64,000 bases of DNA from Icerya purchasi (GCA_039619475.1 CM077115.1:310758734-310822733), one strand, 5' to 3'; positions 25,369 to 38,419 are shown, numbered from the stretch's first letter. Translations and numbers: made by a program. The notes: generated by a model not told the origin, from the letters alone.

Positions 25369-26413
25369 TATATATATATACGCTAATTTGTTGTTCTTTT
25401 TCCCCTTTTTTTTTTTTTAATAAAATTAAATAACTTCAAAAAATTGTTTTTTTTATTGTTTTTTTTTTTTTTTTTTTTTTTTTTTCTTTCATCACTATAC
25501 TTTGACAGTGATTAAACATCTAAGCGGATAAAAATGTACAGAAAAAAGGTTAAGATGCAGCATTAAGAGATCCAACAGGAAGTCGGTTCCAATTAGTTGA
25601 ATGTCACGCGGTAATTAATCTCTACACAACCTGCACATGCGTTGCTAATTTTTAATTTAAAATAGGCGATGTTTTAATTATTAAAGATAGTAGGCCCGCA
25701 ATTAAAATTTGTTCAATATCGGTACAAATCCTTTATTATTAGCGACAGGGTGAGTTAATATTTCGTATTATTGGATAAATCGGTTTTATTATCGAGAATA
25801 ACTTCCTGATAATTAATTGATACGCCCTTTGCTATCATAATTAATGAGCGCGGTATTTCCCTGAGTTAATTGAGCGTTATAATTATCGCTATCGCGCATC
25901 TATATAAGAGGAAAAAATTACGCTGAATTTAATTTGTCGGCTTAGATCAGAAATTAATAAATAAATAGTAATTGATTAGCGTATAATTTGTTTTTTTTTG
26001 GCGGCTTTTTTTTTTTCATTTATTTATTTTAAATTTCACTCGGTAAAATTTACGTGTGTCGTCTCAAAAGGAATCTCCTTTGGAGAAAAAAACTCGTAAA
26101 TTATATACAATATGCGCTGCTAGTCTTGTGAAACGCCGCTTTTTAGGGCATTAAATGCAAATTACGTAATAAAGATTTTTTTCTGCTTTTTTTTTTTTAC
26201 AATTGATATACATAGTAGTACGTGTTAGACAGTGTTTTTTTTATCGATATATTGATTATTTTTTGTTGTAATAATGAAGTTTGTTTGTCATGTTTTATTG
26301 CCGAATGTCGTGTTTATGAAAACCGAAGAAAATTAAGGGATTTAATTAGTTTCGGAGAAATAATGTTTCGAGATGGTTCGTTAGATGCTTAGAAATTTAT
26401 CGACAATAGAAAT
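25369..26413. other. Non-coding DNA with clustered TAAT motifs
   Basis: After a long T-tract (25452-25485), 25590-25990 has many TAATTA/TTAATTG motifs plus a TATATAAG at 25901-25908. It lacks the transposon signatures seen elsewhere. This could be regulatory DNA or simply AT-rich sequence. No gene is recognised. Confidence 0.3.
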
Positions 26414-27415
26414 GTCGTACAAACCCAGTAGGAGATTTTTTTCAAAAAATCTTTATTTATTCTTCCAAATCAATTTCATTGCCTTCAAAGTAATTCCCCC
26501 CCCCCCCCCCGGACACAATACACCTATATGCTGACGTTTTTTTTCTCCAATTCTCGAAGCATGCCAAATAGTCATCTTCCGTTATGGCTTTCAGAACGCG
26601 CTGTGATTTACGTGAAATCTCTTCAATCGACTTAAAACGGGGTCTCCGGAGCGACCTTTTAAGTTTAGGAAATAACCAGAAGTTACACGTTGCTAAATCA
26701 GGCGAATACGGGGTGGTTGTGGAGCGATATTAGTGGATTTTTTGGTGAACAACTCACAAAGAACCAATTGACGTATTATCGTGGTGTAGAAACTAAGAGT
26801 TGCCTGTCTATAAATCCAGCCTTTTTTTTTTGCGAATAGCTTCACGTAAACGACGCAGAACGCTCAAATAATATTCCTTGTTGACAGTTTGCCCCGGCGG
26901 AAAGAACTCATAATGCACAACACCACGATAATCGAGAGAAAAAAAACTATTAGCATTAGTTTGATTTTTGAGCGACTTTAGCGCAATCTTTTCGGTCTTG
27001 CTTACCTTCGGAACGGTATTCATTCGATTGTTGGTCGGTTGTTTCCGGATCATAAGCATAGATCTTTAAGTCACATCTTTCGTAATAATAATGCGTTTTA
27101 TAACATGTTGGTGGTCAGAAATCATTTCTTCGCAGATTTTAACCGGACGATCTTTCTCAAAAAAAATTGGGTGTTTTTGGTACCAATCGAGATTTAACGC
27201 GTCTGAGACCTAAAATATCTCTTAAAATGGAGTTGACTGATCCTTTTGAAATGCGGACATCATCAGAAAGGTCTCTAATTGTTAATCGACGGTTTTCAAG
27301 CGCCAAATCTTGCATTTGATATACGTGACTTTCATCGGTAGCGGTTGATATTTTCGAGATTCGATATACCCGCGCGATTTAAATTTAAAACTGGTCTTAC
27401 TTTTTGGGCACAGTA
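26414..27415 (-). mobile_element. Decayed mariner transposon
   Basis: Minus-strand remnants of a mariner transposase fill most of this interval. The right edge, reverse-complemented, reads CTGTGCCCAAAAAGTAAGAC, a mariner-like TIR. The left edge has only a weak counterpart (TCGTACAAACCCAGTAGGAG). The DNA-binding half of the transposase is largely missing, so the element is shortened to about 1.0 kb. A C15 tract sits at 26496-26510. Confidence 0.8.
26540..27345 (-). pseudogene. Mariner transposase remnant, multiply frameshifted
   Basis: Read on the minus strand from about 27345, the fragments in order are the second DNA-binding helix and linker (LENRRLTIRDLSDDVRISKG), LVPKTPNFF ending at a shift near 27160, and IIITKDV. 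The last stands where ITGDE is expected, with a shift just after it. Next comes an open 83-codon frame (27059-26808) with YDP-type sequence converted to MIRKQ, followed by LDYRGVVHYEFFPPGQTV and YYLSVLRRLREAI. A distal piece reads YSPDLATCNFWLFPKLKR. The final catalytic Asp of the DD34D triad is Asn here (CNFWL instead of CDFWL). Several shifts, the altered third residue and the missing N-terminus show it is dead. Confidence 0.85.
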
Positions 27416-27557
27416 GTGTGTGTGTGTGTGGATATAAATAGAGATCAGGAGTGCCTTATTATATTTTTTCATCCGCGATGTCTTCAATCGGCCGATACAA
27501 CGCTTTCATATTTCATCTAATGAACTATGTCGTCACTGCCTCGTGCTTTCGATTTTT

Positions 27558-27749
27558 TCAATTTCTTCCCCTATCTTCGTGATAACTTTTCTCTATCTGC
27601 CGAAGTAATTCAGAATTATCGATTCTGCCGGTCTCCGTGCTACTTTCAATTATAATTTTCAAAGCGTCGTAGACTCTCTTGAGTAATGTTCGTACGCTAT
27701 GCAGACGAGCTTTATTCTGATTCCGAAAGTGCACCTTTCGAAAAATAAA
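27558..27749 (-). other. Unrecognised 64-codon open frame
   Basis: An open minus-strand frame runs from after a TGA (27750-27752) to a TGA at 27558-27560. A GTG at 27732-27734 gives 58 residues. The peptide (KARLHSVRTLLKRVYDALKI, then TGRIDNSELLRQIEKSYHED) looks helical, charged and protein-like, unlike the Phe/Ile/Lys-rich chance frames around it. I cannot assign it to a family. It might be a fragment of a LINE ORF1-type protein, a host exon on the opposite strand, or chance. Upstream minus-strand sequence has further short open pieces, such as a run MSSSPRKSLREEL near 27880. Confidence 0.25.
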
Positions 27750-29700
27750 TCAAGCTCTACTCGTCGGTTCTAGTATTTTGATTATTCGCGACTTCGTTTA
27801 TATATGAGTGTGTGAGACATTTGAAGCGATATTTATCGCAATTCCTCTCTAAGGCTCTTTCGCGGTGATGATGACATTGCTGTTAGCAACGCTCTTGTTT
27901 CCTTATTTATTTTCCCGATATTTCATCCTTCTGCACAAGCTTCATAGTTGGTGATTTTTATAGGTCGTTTACATTAGATTGGAAGAAAACCATCGGAACA
28001 TCTTTCGTTATTAATCGCGGCCTCGCTGAAATTCACATTGATCGATAGAGTATCGGAAAAATCAAATCCTTCAGAGTAAGTAGGAAAACTCTTACTCAGT
28101 TCACGATAATTATTTATTCCGAACGCTAATTATTCTCATCGTTTACATTTGTACATATTCATTCGAGTACTTTAGTCGAAGTATCCGGTTTTCCGTTTAA
28201 TTTGGGCAAGAATTTACGAAAACGTCATGTTTAGAGAATTTTTCGCTTAATAGTATGCACCAAAGGAGTTTAGTAAAAAACTTTTCTTTTTCTTTTCTTT
28301 TCTTTTTTTTTCAATAAATTTATTATTTATGGTATTACGTTTCGCAACATATTTCGAATAAAGTTCACACTATATGTTGATTTTTCCCAGGGAAACGTCT
28401 AAATGCTGCGTTAAATTTGACGATTAATGTCCCTTGCTGTCTTCGCTGTGAGGAGACAGTGTTGAAACTCAGTTTATATAAACCAAAAGGAAAAGCAGTA
28501 TAGTATTGAAATTAGACGATTCGTAATAGTCGGAGATCTGTAAATCGAGACAACCTTATTATTCAGTAAATACTGAACACGGTCGCTGAATTGCACAAAT
28601 CATTTTTCTAATTTCAATAGCACTGAAGTGTGTACTTCTTTCGTTGGTTTCTTTTACTATTGTTACAGATTATTTTTTCTCCCCCTCCCCTCGTAAACTG
28701 TGGACATTAACTGAGCGGAAGTGAAATTTTCGGAAATGTTCAGGTGCGACATCGGGATATTTTCTATCCGAACGAAAGACCGCTGCCTACACTGCGCCGA
28801 TTTATGCGGTCTGAGTGCTAGACATATTTTTCGTACGATATTTTTTCACTAGCGTTTAAATACGCCTTTTTTTTTTTTTTTTAGTTGTTTTAACGATTAA
28901 ATAATTTCGAAAATTTCTGGTCTTTTAGAGCTGTTAAATTTATTGAACATTTGATAGTCTTTGTTACATTATTTTCGTTAAATTATACGGCGCGGAAACT
29001 TTAATACAACTCGAATAGTTATAACTTTTTCTCCGACGATTTCTTCGGACCTTAGAGTCAATTTATTTCCAAGAAGTTAACAGTGAGGCTGGGTTTTTCG
29101 GACGCTCGTTCTCATCTTACAAACAATGGTATATGTTCAACCCGAAGTACTTCTTCAAACAGTATTACTTCTGCTCGCTCTGTAAAAATCTGCTGTCCGT
29201 AAACTAAGGACATACTCCTTAAATTTTGTTGTCTTCCACTTTTTCTCGCAGTACTACATTATCGGCTTAGGTCTCTCATCCCCGGTACTATTGCACGGGT
29301 TTCTCTAACCGGCTATTTTTTACTGGTTTTCCTTGCCTTTTAATTAATTTATTTATTTTTGTCGATTTTTAATGACTAGAATGGTGGAAAATAAACAGTA
29401 TTAATTCTTATAAATCATCGTTATTTAAATCTTAACGAAAGATTAATATCCTTTTCAATAAAACTATCGGGTCGATTACATGCGCAGCGGCTTTATTATA
29501 TATATATATAATTTTTTTCCTCCTTTTTTTAATCGTATATTTCTCATAAATACATTTGCAAAAGTGCTTGTTGACGGGTACCTTATTTTATAACTGTTTT
29601 ACAGTTTATTATGCGACGTTATATAATATTAGTGAATTGAAATTAAGTACATTATTCGTTCATCTACATATTTAATAGAGGAGGTAATTTTCAATTACAA
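27750..29700. other. Non-coding DNA, moderately CpG-containing
   Basis: Less repetitive than its neighbours. A T/C-rich stretch lies near 28283-28312. No domain is recognised on either strand apart from the small frame at 27558-27749 just outside. Confidence 0.4.
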
Positions 29701-29719
29701 TTTAGTTCTCCTAAATGAT

Positions 29720-31060
29720 AGTTCTCACACCTTCTTCAAGTACTATTTCTAGTTCTATCGATCTGTCCTTTGTTTCCTCTGATATAGCCCCCTCAAATCC
29801 TCGTGGAGAACACTCTAGATGGTACCTTCGGCAGTGACCACATTCAGATCTCCATTGTTCTTAATGACTTCCATCGTTCTTCTCTTCCTTCTTAATTTAC
29901 ACTGTTGCATTATGCTGATTGGAACCTATGTAAAACTGATTAGGAATAGATTTCGGTTTATTGTGGACTCAAACCTTTCGACAATACTCGTAGAAAACGA
30001 TGCTATTTCCCAATATTCAATCTTTACTAATTCTATCTCCTCTGTTTTAAAACATTGTCTTCCTCACGCCGTCTCCTAGCCCAAAAAAATCATTCTTTAA
30101 GGGCTTTATCACTGTGGTGGAATGGGGACTGCACATCTGCTATCAATCAAAGTTTGTCTAGCTTCAGATTATTCCGTTTTCAATTTACTTTTAATAACTT
30201 CTTGGCTTATAAGATATATTCTTAAAAACGCCAAGAAAAACTCTTTTGGAAATCATTTTGCTCTTCCTTTTCTCGATCGACTTCTATTTCTAATGTCTGA
30301 AAGTTGGCCAAAGCTTTTAGAAATTCTCTTTCTGAACTTCCGTCTAGCTCCACAGTCTTCCTAAGGGGATACTCTTTCTTCTTTCTTCGACTCTATAGCT
30401 TCTGATTATATCCCTAACTATGATTAAGTGCGTCCTTTAATTCCTCCTTACCCATCGCCGCCTCATTTCCTTTCCTCCAACTCCTGTCCGGACTACGATA
30501 AAATTTCTTACTCCATCCTCAAAAACACATCTGTAAAGTCTCTCAAAGTTCTTTTAATCATTTTTGATTCCTTCCTGCACAATCTGGTTCTATTCCTGAT
30601 TCATGCAAACATCTCTTCGTTGTTATCCCTAAGAATAATTCCTTTGCTCTTCGGCCTATTTCTTTAGCTTCTTGCCTAAGGAAACTCTTTGAAATCATGC
30701 TTAATAAAAGGGCTTGTTTGGTGGCTCGAACACAATAACTTGCTTCCAAACAACCGGCTTAGTTTCCGTCCCGGCTTAGGCCCTCCAGATTGTATCAGTC
30801 TTTTCCTTGCTGACATTTTTATAAATCATTTATTTCCAAAGAATTCACAGTTGCAGCTTTTATCGATGTAGCCAGTGCATACAAAAGCGTCCATCTTCCC
30901 ACGCCCGAAAACGTTATGATTTCTTTAAATATCCCTGCATCCATATCCTTCTTCATTATCAATCTTTTTCAAAGTTGAACTCTCCTCCTTCTTTTTGCTC
31001 CTTCTTTTTCTGCCTTCTTTTTCCGCCTTCTTTTTCCGCCTCAAGGCGACGTCCTTGGAT
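29720..31060 (+). pseudogene. LINE endonuclease/reverse transcriptase remnant
   Basis: The first part (29745-29870), read with small shifts, gives SSIDLSFVSSDIAPS ... LDGTFGSDH, the C-terminal SDH block of the AP-like endonuclease of non-LTR retrotransposons. After poorly conserved linker sequence, 30560-30900 gives NNSFALRPISLASCLRKLFE, LVWWLEHNNLLPNNRLSFRP and FIDVASAYKSVHL. These are reverse-transcriptase palm motifs: the RPISL block, the F-R block and motif A, whose A-Y-D-S-V consensus is K in the D position here. There are many stops and frameshifts. The 3' half with the YADD box and RNase H is absent or unrecognisable. The style resembles the RNase H-bearing LINE at 50.2-51.3 kb, so it may be the same family in the opposite orientation. 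Confidence 0.82.
30985..31041 (+). repeat. Pyrimidine-rich tandem repeat, about 14 bp x 4
   Basis: Units of the form CCTTCTTTTTCYGY repeat about four times at the broken end of the LINE remnant. This may be a decayed Ser/Phe-coding stretch or a later slippage product. Confidence 0.6.
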
Positions 31061-34000
31061 GCTTTTTGCAATTCTGAAGAAAATATTTTCTTAAACTACG
31101 GCCTATAATAATATGTCTGCACGACTACTAGTGCTTGACATTTGTTCATTTCGTAAATGTGAAATAAAACCAGGGCTAGTATTAAAATGTCTAAATCGTA
31201 GTCCAGAACTCTCGTAATCTCAGCTTGGAAAGACACTCCTTGTTGTTTTCCGATTTTTATTTCGTTTCGTATGACGCGTAATTACAAAAGCGCATTAAAT
31301 ATTCATTATGTTTCTAATATTCGGATTATAGAAAACCAGCGACTGTGTTATATTATACTTATTAAACTTGACATAATCTAAATATACAAGTCTACTGTAT
31401 TCATTGCGGGAAGTTTTAAAAAAACAGTAGTATTTTCTATTATTCTTTATACAGAAAAATAAAAAATCCTGCGACGGAAGTTTTAATATTTGCTATATCG
31501 CAGGAATGTTATTTATATTCAAATTTGAAATTCTTAAACTATTGTAATTAATCGATTGATTTTAATAAAATGCTCAAAACGGAGGGCTTGAAAGTATGGA
31601 TGAACACGATGTTCTTTTAAATGTGTAATTAATGTAATTATGGGAGATCGCTGTGTGAATAACTCGTAGGATCCCTTCGTGTGCTGTTTAGTGGAGCGAA
31701 ATAGAAAGATTGATAATCTCTTTAGGTGTGAAACGTGAAGACTATTTTTTGTTGGACGGTAATAAACATGTTCCCTCCAAAAGAGAGAAACAATCTTTAC
31801 ATGAATATAGTATTCAAGATAAAACAATAATTTTTTTATGAATTTCCAAGTACAGATTTAGACAGTTATTGTATTAATTAATAATACACGAGCGAAGCCG
31901 TCGGTAACAGCTAGTATATGGATAAAACGAATGTTTGTTTGTCCCGTTTTGTTGAGCAAACCTCGCTTATCCGATTGCAATGGAATTTTGTCAAGCTGTA
32001 GTAGCTGACGCGCCAGAGAAAGTTTATGGGAGAACAACATTATCCAAAAAATAGGCAATTCCGTGAGATAAAAAGGTTTAAATTCGACAAGTATTTTAGT
32101 GCAAGTAGCTTTATATAATGTAGATGTAGTATTGAATTGCTGCATAGTCGCAAGTAATTTTTTTTTTTTTTTTTTTTTTATTATTATAGTAACTATGCGG
32201 TGTGTTAATAATGTTCCACATAAAAAGAGAGAAAAAAGATATTTTAATGGAATATTTGAAAAAATGTATAAATGAAACTGTGCGGAAATAGGACCATTGA
32301 AATTTTGTTCTGGTTAATGATTCCCAAGGAAGACTTTTTTTGCTTAATTTATGTAACTTTCTGTCAGACGGACCTCCATGCGGAATTTTATCGATAAAGC
32401 AGAGTAAAATATTAGTGAAGATTTAAAATTTTTATATTAATTATAAATGTTCGATACTATGAAAAAAATTAAAAATTGTGTTATTGAACAGATTTTGGTT
32501 TTCCACGGCGGGAAGAAACAACCAGAATTCTTTAATGCTCATTATTTTAGAAAGATCGGTATGACTCGACTACTGTCTAAAATTATGCGATGGACAGTGA
32601 ATCAAAATTATCGCTATCCAGGGTTTATAATGCAATAACTGATGGTGCCAATTATGATGCTGAATAATAAATTTCATTGATGCTCCCGAAGGTACAAGAA
32701 AGACATTTTTGCAAAACTTTTACTAAACATCACTTTACTGGTAGAATTATATAACAGTTTGCTGAATAAATGCTAAGCGGTTAAAATTTAAGATTGAAGT
32801 GTTTTAAAAATTACGGGAAGATTGTGTAATCTGGTGATTTTTGTCGGACGTCGTCAATTATTCTTCGTGTGTACATGCGCAGAAATCACGCTTAAAAATG
32901 TTTAACGTTGACGTATAGTAATAAACTTTTCGTACTGATCTGGGAATTACGCTTTCGCCTATCTCCAAGCATCCTCTCAGCATCTCTATGAGATTAGATG
33001 TCGGAAAAGGTAAAATGCAATCTGATCGAAGTATTATTAAGTTAAGCGAACAATTAGCTCTGTTCGGTCGGTACCGTAATTGACTTTCACCGATTATATT
33101 GCTGAAAAATAAAGCGACAAATATCCATGAACTTGAAAAATTAAATAAATAGGTTAATCCCGCCTTTTTGACATTTAATAGTCACGACACACATAACTGC
33201 ACTGGATGTAAGACTTTTGAGGAAAAATTCTCATCGGTTTGTTCAATTACCATTATCGCTGTTGTTGCGAACAGTTTTCATCGCATAAATATAATAATGC
33301 TGTTTTTTTTTTTTGTTTTTTTTTTTTTTACATTCAGTTAAATATATTTTTCACCTGTGCAACGTCAGTTGTAAAAGGAAGTATTTATCTGCCTATCGTT
33401 ATTCTTCTTCGAAATATTGATGAAATAACAATTATATACTGAGTAACTGGCCGGGGCGTGTAACAAAATAAATTCGATTGTGTATGCTCGGTGTTTATGA
33501 CTTTTTTTATTTATTTTTGTTTTAATATATGGCATATATAATGCGTAGTCAACATATTTAGTTCGTAATTAAATATAGAGAATTATTCTATATTAAAATA
33601 ATTCGAAATTGAATCACATATTTCAAAGTACGCCGTTAGTTAGTTTTAAGGCTTTCGTTAAATTCTTTATTCCTGTTTGTAAAATTAAAAAACTTTGTAC
33701 TCCTTATTCAGTGCTGATGTCCATTTTCTTCTGTATATCGCCCTATTCTTGTTTATCGAATCATATTTTAATTTGTCTACCTGTTTCCTCGATGTTTCGT
33801 TTCCCTGTGCGGACGTAAGCCGAAAACAAATATACAAACAAAAATAAAAAAAAAATGAAATCGAAAATAAATTTAGGAAAACTGAACAGTGTGTGCCGTG
33901 AAGTACTTTTTATTTATTTATTATTTTCTTACTTAATGGTACTATTTTTATTCGTCGTGCCATGTTATAAGGACAAAGTGGTGAGTAAAAACTACTTTGT

Positions 34001-34690
34001 GAAGTAATAAAATAAAAAAAATTAAAAAAGTGTCGGTTTTCCAAAATTTGCTGTGTTGGTTTTGTATAATAAATTTCTTTTCGATTATTAAAAAGGGGTT
34101 TTATTTTCTTTTTTTTCTTTCTTTTTTTTTTTTTTTTCGAATAAAACCTTAACGGAAATCTTGATTACAACAATGGTGTGTCGTGACTAATTTGCCCTCT
34201 CCCTTTAACGTGCCACGTCCTTACGAAACTTGTGAATCATCGAGTTTTTTTGTTGGTTTCATTTTTTTCGTCAAAAAAAATTTAATTCTTTTTTCTTCCG
34301 GCTGCCCCTAAATATCGGCCGCGCTATAATTTTGTTTTTTTATGTCTACGGAAATTACACTTAACGGTGTACCTTCTGTGTCGCATTTTCGAATTTTGAA
34401 TTATTGTTAATTATTATTATTATTATTAAAATTGTTAGTATTATTAGTATCGGTGTTGTTATTAACAACACTATTTCTTTTTCCGTTAATACAAACTTTT
34501 CTATGTACAGTTTTTTCGGCGCTGCTGTTAAATTTTTCTTTACGCCGCATTGAATAATACCTATAATAGTCTTTCCCGATTCCCGGAATAATTTGACGAA
34601 AAACCTATAGGAAACCTCTGATAAGAACTCTCGGTGTAGTATATATTATATCCAATGCGACGAGAACACGCTTAACTCTAGACCGCGCAC
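31061..34690. other. Intronic-type sequence with one repeat scrap
   Basis: At 31880-31950 the sequence reads 'cgagcgaagccgtcggtaac' then 'agctagtata' and 'acgaatgtttgtttgtccc', which looks like the end of an arthropod interspersed repeat, class unknown. The rest holds T-tracts (32160-32180, 33300-33330, 34110-34137) and an ATT-rich patch near 34410-34450. Short frames have no recognised domain. Confidence 0.4.
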
Positions 34691-35900
34691 TGGTTATTTA
34701 TGATCATAATAGGTACTTGGCAACATGGTTAATTCGACCTTACTACTAGTTTTAATAAAGATTGGCTTGTTATCTGTTCCTTCTAGCTCTAGTGCGTCTA
34801 TGTTCCGGATCTTCGTTGCTATACTTCTGGTTTGCTCCGTTGCTACTCGTGCAATGGCCATTCCTCCTCTTTTCTCCGGAGTTTCTAGTCTTCCCTTCCC
34901 TGTTTCGTTCTCCGTTGCTTCTTTTTCATGCTTCGTCACTACTGCACGCTACTAGTGTGTCACTACTGCTCGTGTTGTTCGTCTGCAGTATTGCCTGTCG
35001 AGGAAGATGGAGTTTTAATGGTGGCTTGCCGAGCTGCAAGTCTCGCTGCGTTGCATGCGATGCACGGTTCTCAACTTCAAACTCCAAAACCCGAACGTTA
35101 CCACTTGCGCTTCGCTTTTCTGCCGCTTATCTTTTACCTGTTTTGTTTTTATACGTCTGCGCCTGTGTTCTTGGCGCGAACTGTGCGCTGTGTTTTAACT
35201 CCGCTCGATGTCGATAATATACTACCTGTACAACAATGCTCTTCGTCTGAGGCTCTCGGACAGGCAAATATCTCGTTCCATTTCGTTTGCATCGAACCAG
35301 CGCGCCACCGCCGTTACATAGTACTTAACAACCTAGTTTCAGATACACCGGCAATGGTAGTTGTGTGTGTGTGTGTGTGAGTGTCGGTGTAAGTCTCTGT
35401 AGGTCTCTGCGCAAGTCTCCATCCGTATTAGTGCCGTATCCAGATTGCTCTGTTTTCATCTTTATCACTCCGTCGTAGAGGGCATTAGCGCTTTTACGTG
35501 TGTGCGCGTGTATTATAAATAAAAATCTCTACTACCCTATTATAACCTCTCTTCCTCCTTTCGCTCGGAGTTCAAACTTGTTCCCAACTCTATCCGTTTT
35601 TTCTCGTTCTACTCCTCCTACATTATCTAATCCTCTTTCCTCGACTGTATTTACATTTATTTTCTGTTGCGCGATAATCGACTCTCCTATGCGAATGGGT
35701 TTCGTAATACGTGTGTGACGTGTACACATCGACAGAGAGTGCTCTGTGTACTTGTTGGTGCGGCAGCGTGTACGGTGTAATGTGATAAACACAACGAGAT
35801 TTGATATACGTGCTCGTCACAAGGTCATACCTCCCTGCAGTCAGTGACTATCTGTTTAGACCACCAAACGTGTTCTTCCATGTCTTGTAGTTTAGCGGTT
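34690..35900. other. GC-richer island with overlapping open frames
   Basis: Composition rises here relative to flanks, with long overlapping frames on both strands (plus 34725-34955, 34762-35217 and 34928-35380; minus 34694-34939). The minus frame is the most protein-like: a charged start, then TPEKRGGMAIARVATEQTRS and TKIRNIDALELEGTDNKPIF. A further minus-strand open piece upstream (about 35100-34925) ends in a Ser-rich segment before a possible frameshift into it. I do not recognise the family. A LINE ORF1-like remnant is possible. A (TG)-rich patch lies at 35361-35384. A promoter or CpG-island explanation is also open. Confidence 0.3.
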
Positions 35901-38419
35901 TAGCGCCGTTACAGATCGCGCTCAGTGGCAATATGTAACGCAAATTTTGTGATTTTGTATGATATGCGTGTATTTTTGTCGTCGATTGTAGCAGTGAAAA
36001 TTCACGTACTTTAAATGCTTAAATCGAGCGGGAACAGTTGGAAAATTTTTGCTTCTCTATACCATATGCAAACTTGGTACGATAGTTCCATAAAATCGCT
36101 GACCGTTTTGTTGTTGTTGTTTTCGGGATGTTTGAAAGTGGAAGAAGGAATTATTGATTTTTTAAAACGTTCCAACGTGTACAACGTATAAAAATCTACA
36201 CACAAAATACATACGAAAAGTAATTAAGTCCACAGCAGCAATCTTTCGAATAGCTGTTATTTTGTGATCAGAATCGCAGGATGTTTTTTCAAAAAACCGC
36301 AGAGCATTATACACAGAGAAAATTTATGGTATTCTGGAGTTTTCTACTAGTTTTTCGGTTAAATGAGTAGTTTGCGAAGCTGCGCATCGACTTTGATATT
36401 ATATTTATAATTAGCGTATTAACAGTTATTCGAAATTATAATAAATATAGGACGACAAAAAAAGGAAAAAGGTCTACTAGTCCCGATGCATTTGAGGATG
36501 ATCATACAGTGACGACGACTCTCTCGTTGGGCGCGAAACTGTATGAATTTATTAAATGGCGGTTTTAAGATTTAAGAACTTTGAAAAGGTTAAATGGATT
36601 TCATTTTCTACTTATCACACGGGTGGTTGATACTTTTTTAGTTATTGATATTAAGATTGGTTGTTGGAACCGATATTATTCGTATTTCTTCAGTGAAACA
36701 AAATTCGCGCAGGGCTGTACACGGTAGAGTTGGAATTTAAAAAACAAAAAATCAGTCGAAAAACTGATTTTTCAATTTTCTCTTTTTTTTTTTTTTTTTG
36801 TTTTTGAAATTAACACTTTATTATGTAATTATAAAAGTTAATAAAAATCTGAACTAGTATCGAGGAAACATAATTAATCCGTATCGTCCATCCGAAACTA
36901 TGTGATATTAAATTTCGGTTTAGGTTTATTTAAAACGCATAATGTGGAATGCAACGTTGTTTTAATAACGAAAAGAAAAAAATTATTATTAAAAATTGAA
37001 CGTAAATTGATAGAATAGATATGACGATAAAAAGAACTCTAAATAATGGCTTTATAGACGAATTATCGTTATGTAGGATAAATTGCAATGTTTCGGGACA
37101 CTCGAAGATTTCATCAAAAATAAAAAGAAGGAAGAACAACAGTGAGGTACATTGCGCATTTTTATTTAGAAATGTATTTTTTCGATATAGTAAATCGGTT
37201 TATTTTTGAAGGCGCCTGCAGATGTACGAAAGATTATTTTTATTTAAATATCGGCGCGATCGCGGGTAGAAATAATGAAGGAACTAAAAATTGAAACCGT
37301 AGAAAGTGTGTCGCAAGTGAGAGGATAAAAACAGCATTGCATAAAGAAAGTGGGAATATTAAGATTACGGAGAGTTTTTTCTCAAAAAAGATTTAATTGG
37401 AAGTGCACACTTCTCGGTTGCCAAAGGCAATTCGGCGAATCTGCAAAGAAAAAAACCATGTGTGGAGCAGGAAGCGGAATGTACAGAATGCAGTCGTAAA
37501 GTTGAGTAAGAAAACCACGAACAAACAGGAATAACAAACTGAAGGTAGATTAGAAAAAAGCGTGCTATGATGAGAATCCAACCAAAATTTTTGATGTAAT
37601 TTTTGTTCGCGTAGAAGTGTAATAGGGGTTATTGTATTAGCAGAGCATTTTATGATGGGGATAGCTGTCGCGAAAGCAATCGAAACAGACTTTAAGGAGA
37701 AAATAATAAGTTGGCTCTTCGTAAGTTAATAGCGCATCAACAAAAAAACAAAATATTAAAAGTTTAACGTTTTCGAAAGATAAAATAAATTTCTTTAACC
37801 TCGTCATGCATATAGTACATATTAGTAACAATTTAAAAGCATGTTAAATAAATATATTTATTCCACTTTATTTTAAATAAATATACATATATCTGTAATC
37901 CATCATGTTAATGACATCAATCACACTTATTTTCCTTTTTTAGATGTCGAACTTTTATTTTGTAATTAAAAAAGCTTAACGGTTTCATAAATCACAAAGA
38001 AAAAAGTTGATTTAATAAATTTGAAATATTAACAACCTTTACGCGGGGAAAAAAAAAACATCAAATTATATTTATGAGTAAAATTTTTTGATTACAATAC
38101 CGCATAAGTACATAAATAAAACATAATCATCCTCTTACTGAAATACCTAAACCAACAGTTTGTATTGCATGTAAAACATAATATATGCTCGTATTGATCG
38201 GTAATAAACACACAGTAACAATGCAAGAAACAAAGAGGGACTAATTTATGACATCACAATTTTCGCTCCTCAAAGTCTGTCCCGAAGGTCTCTCCTCAGC
38301 TGTCAATCTCATATCTGAAGTCCTCCAGTGAACATCAATAATTTTACGTTTTATCGACGTTCGCGAAAACCCGAACTCTTTTATGGCTTAGGCGTATAAG
38401 GTTGCATATTGAGTATGTA
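35901..38419. other. Intronic-type sequence without a gene
   Basis: A 10-11-bp hairpin (AAAAATCAGT / ACTGATTTTT, 6-base loop) lies at 36746-36772 just before a T-tract. Otherwise no gene or element is recognised. Confidence 0.45.

Noticed and set aside
34762..35217. 151-codon hydrophobic plus frame, considered as a secreted or membrane protein
   Set aside because: Opposite-strand frames are equally open over the same GC-richer DNA and no domain or splice context supports it.
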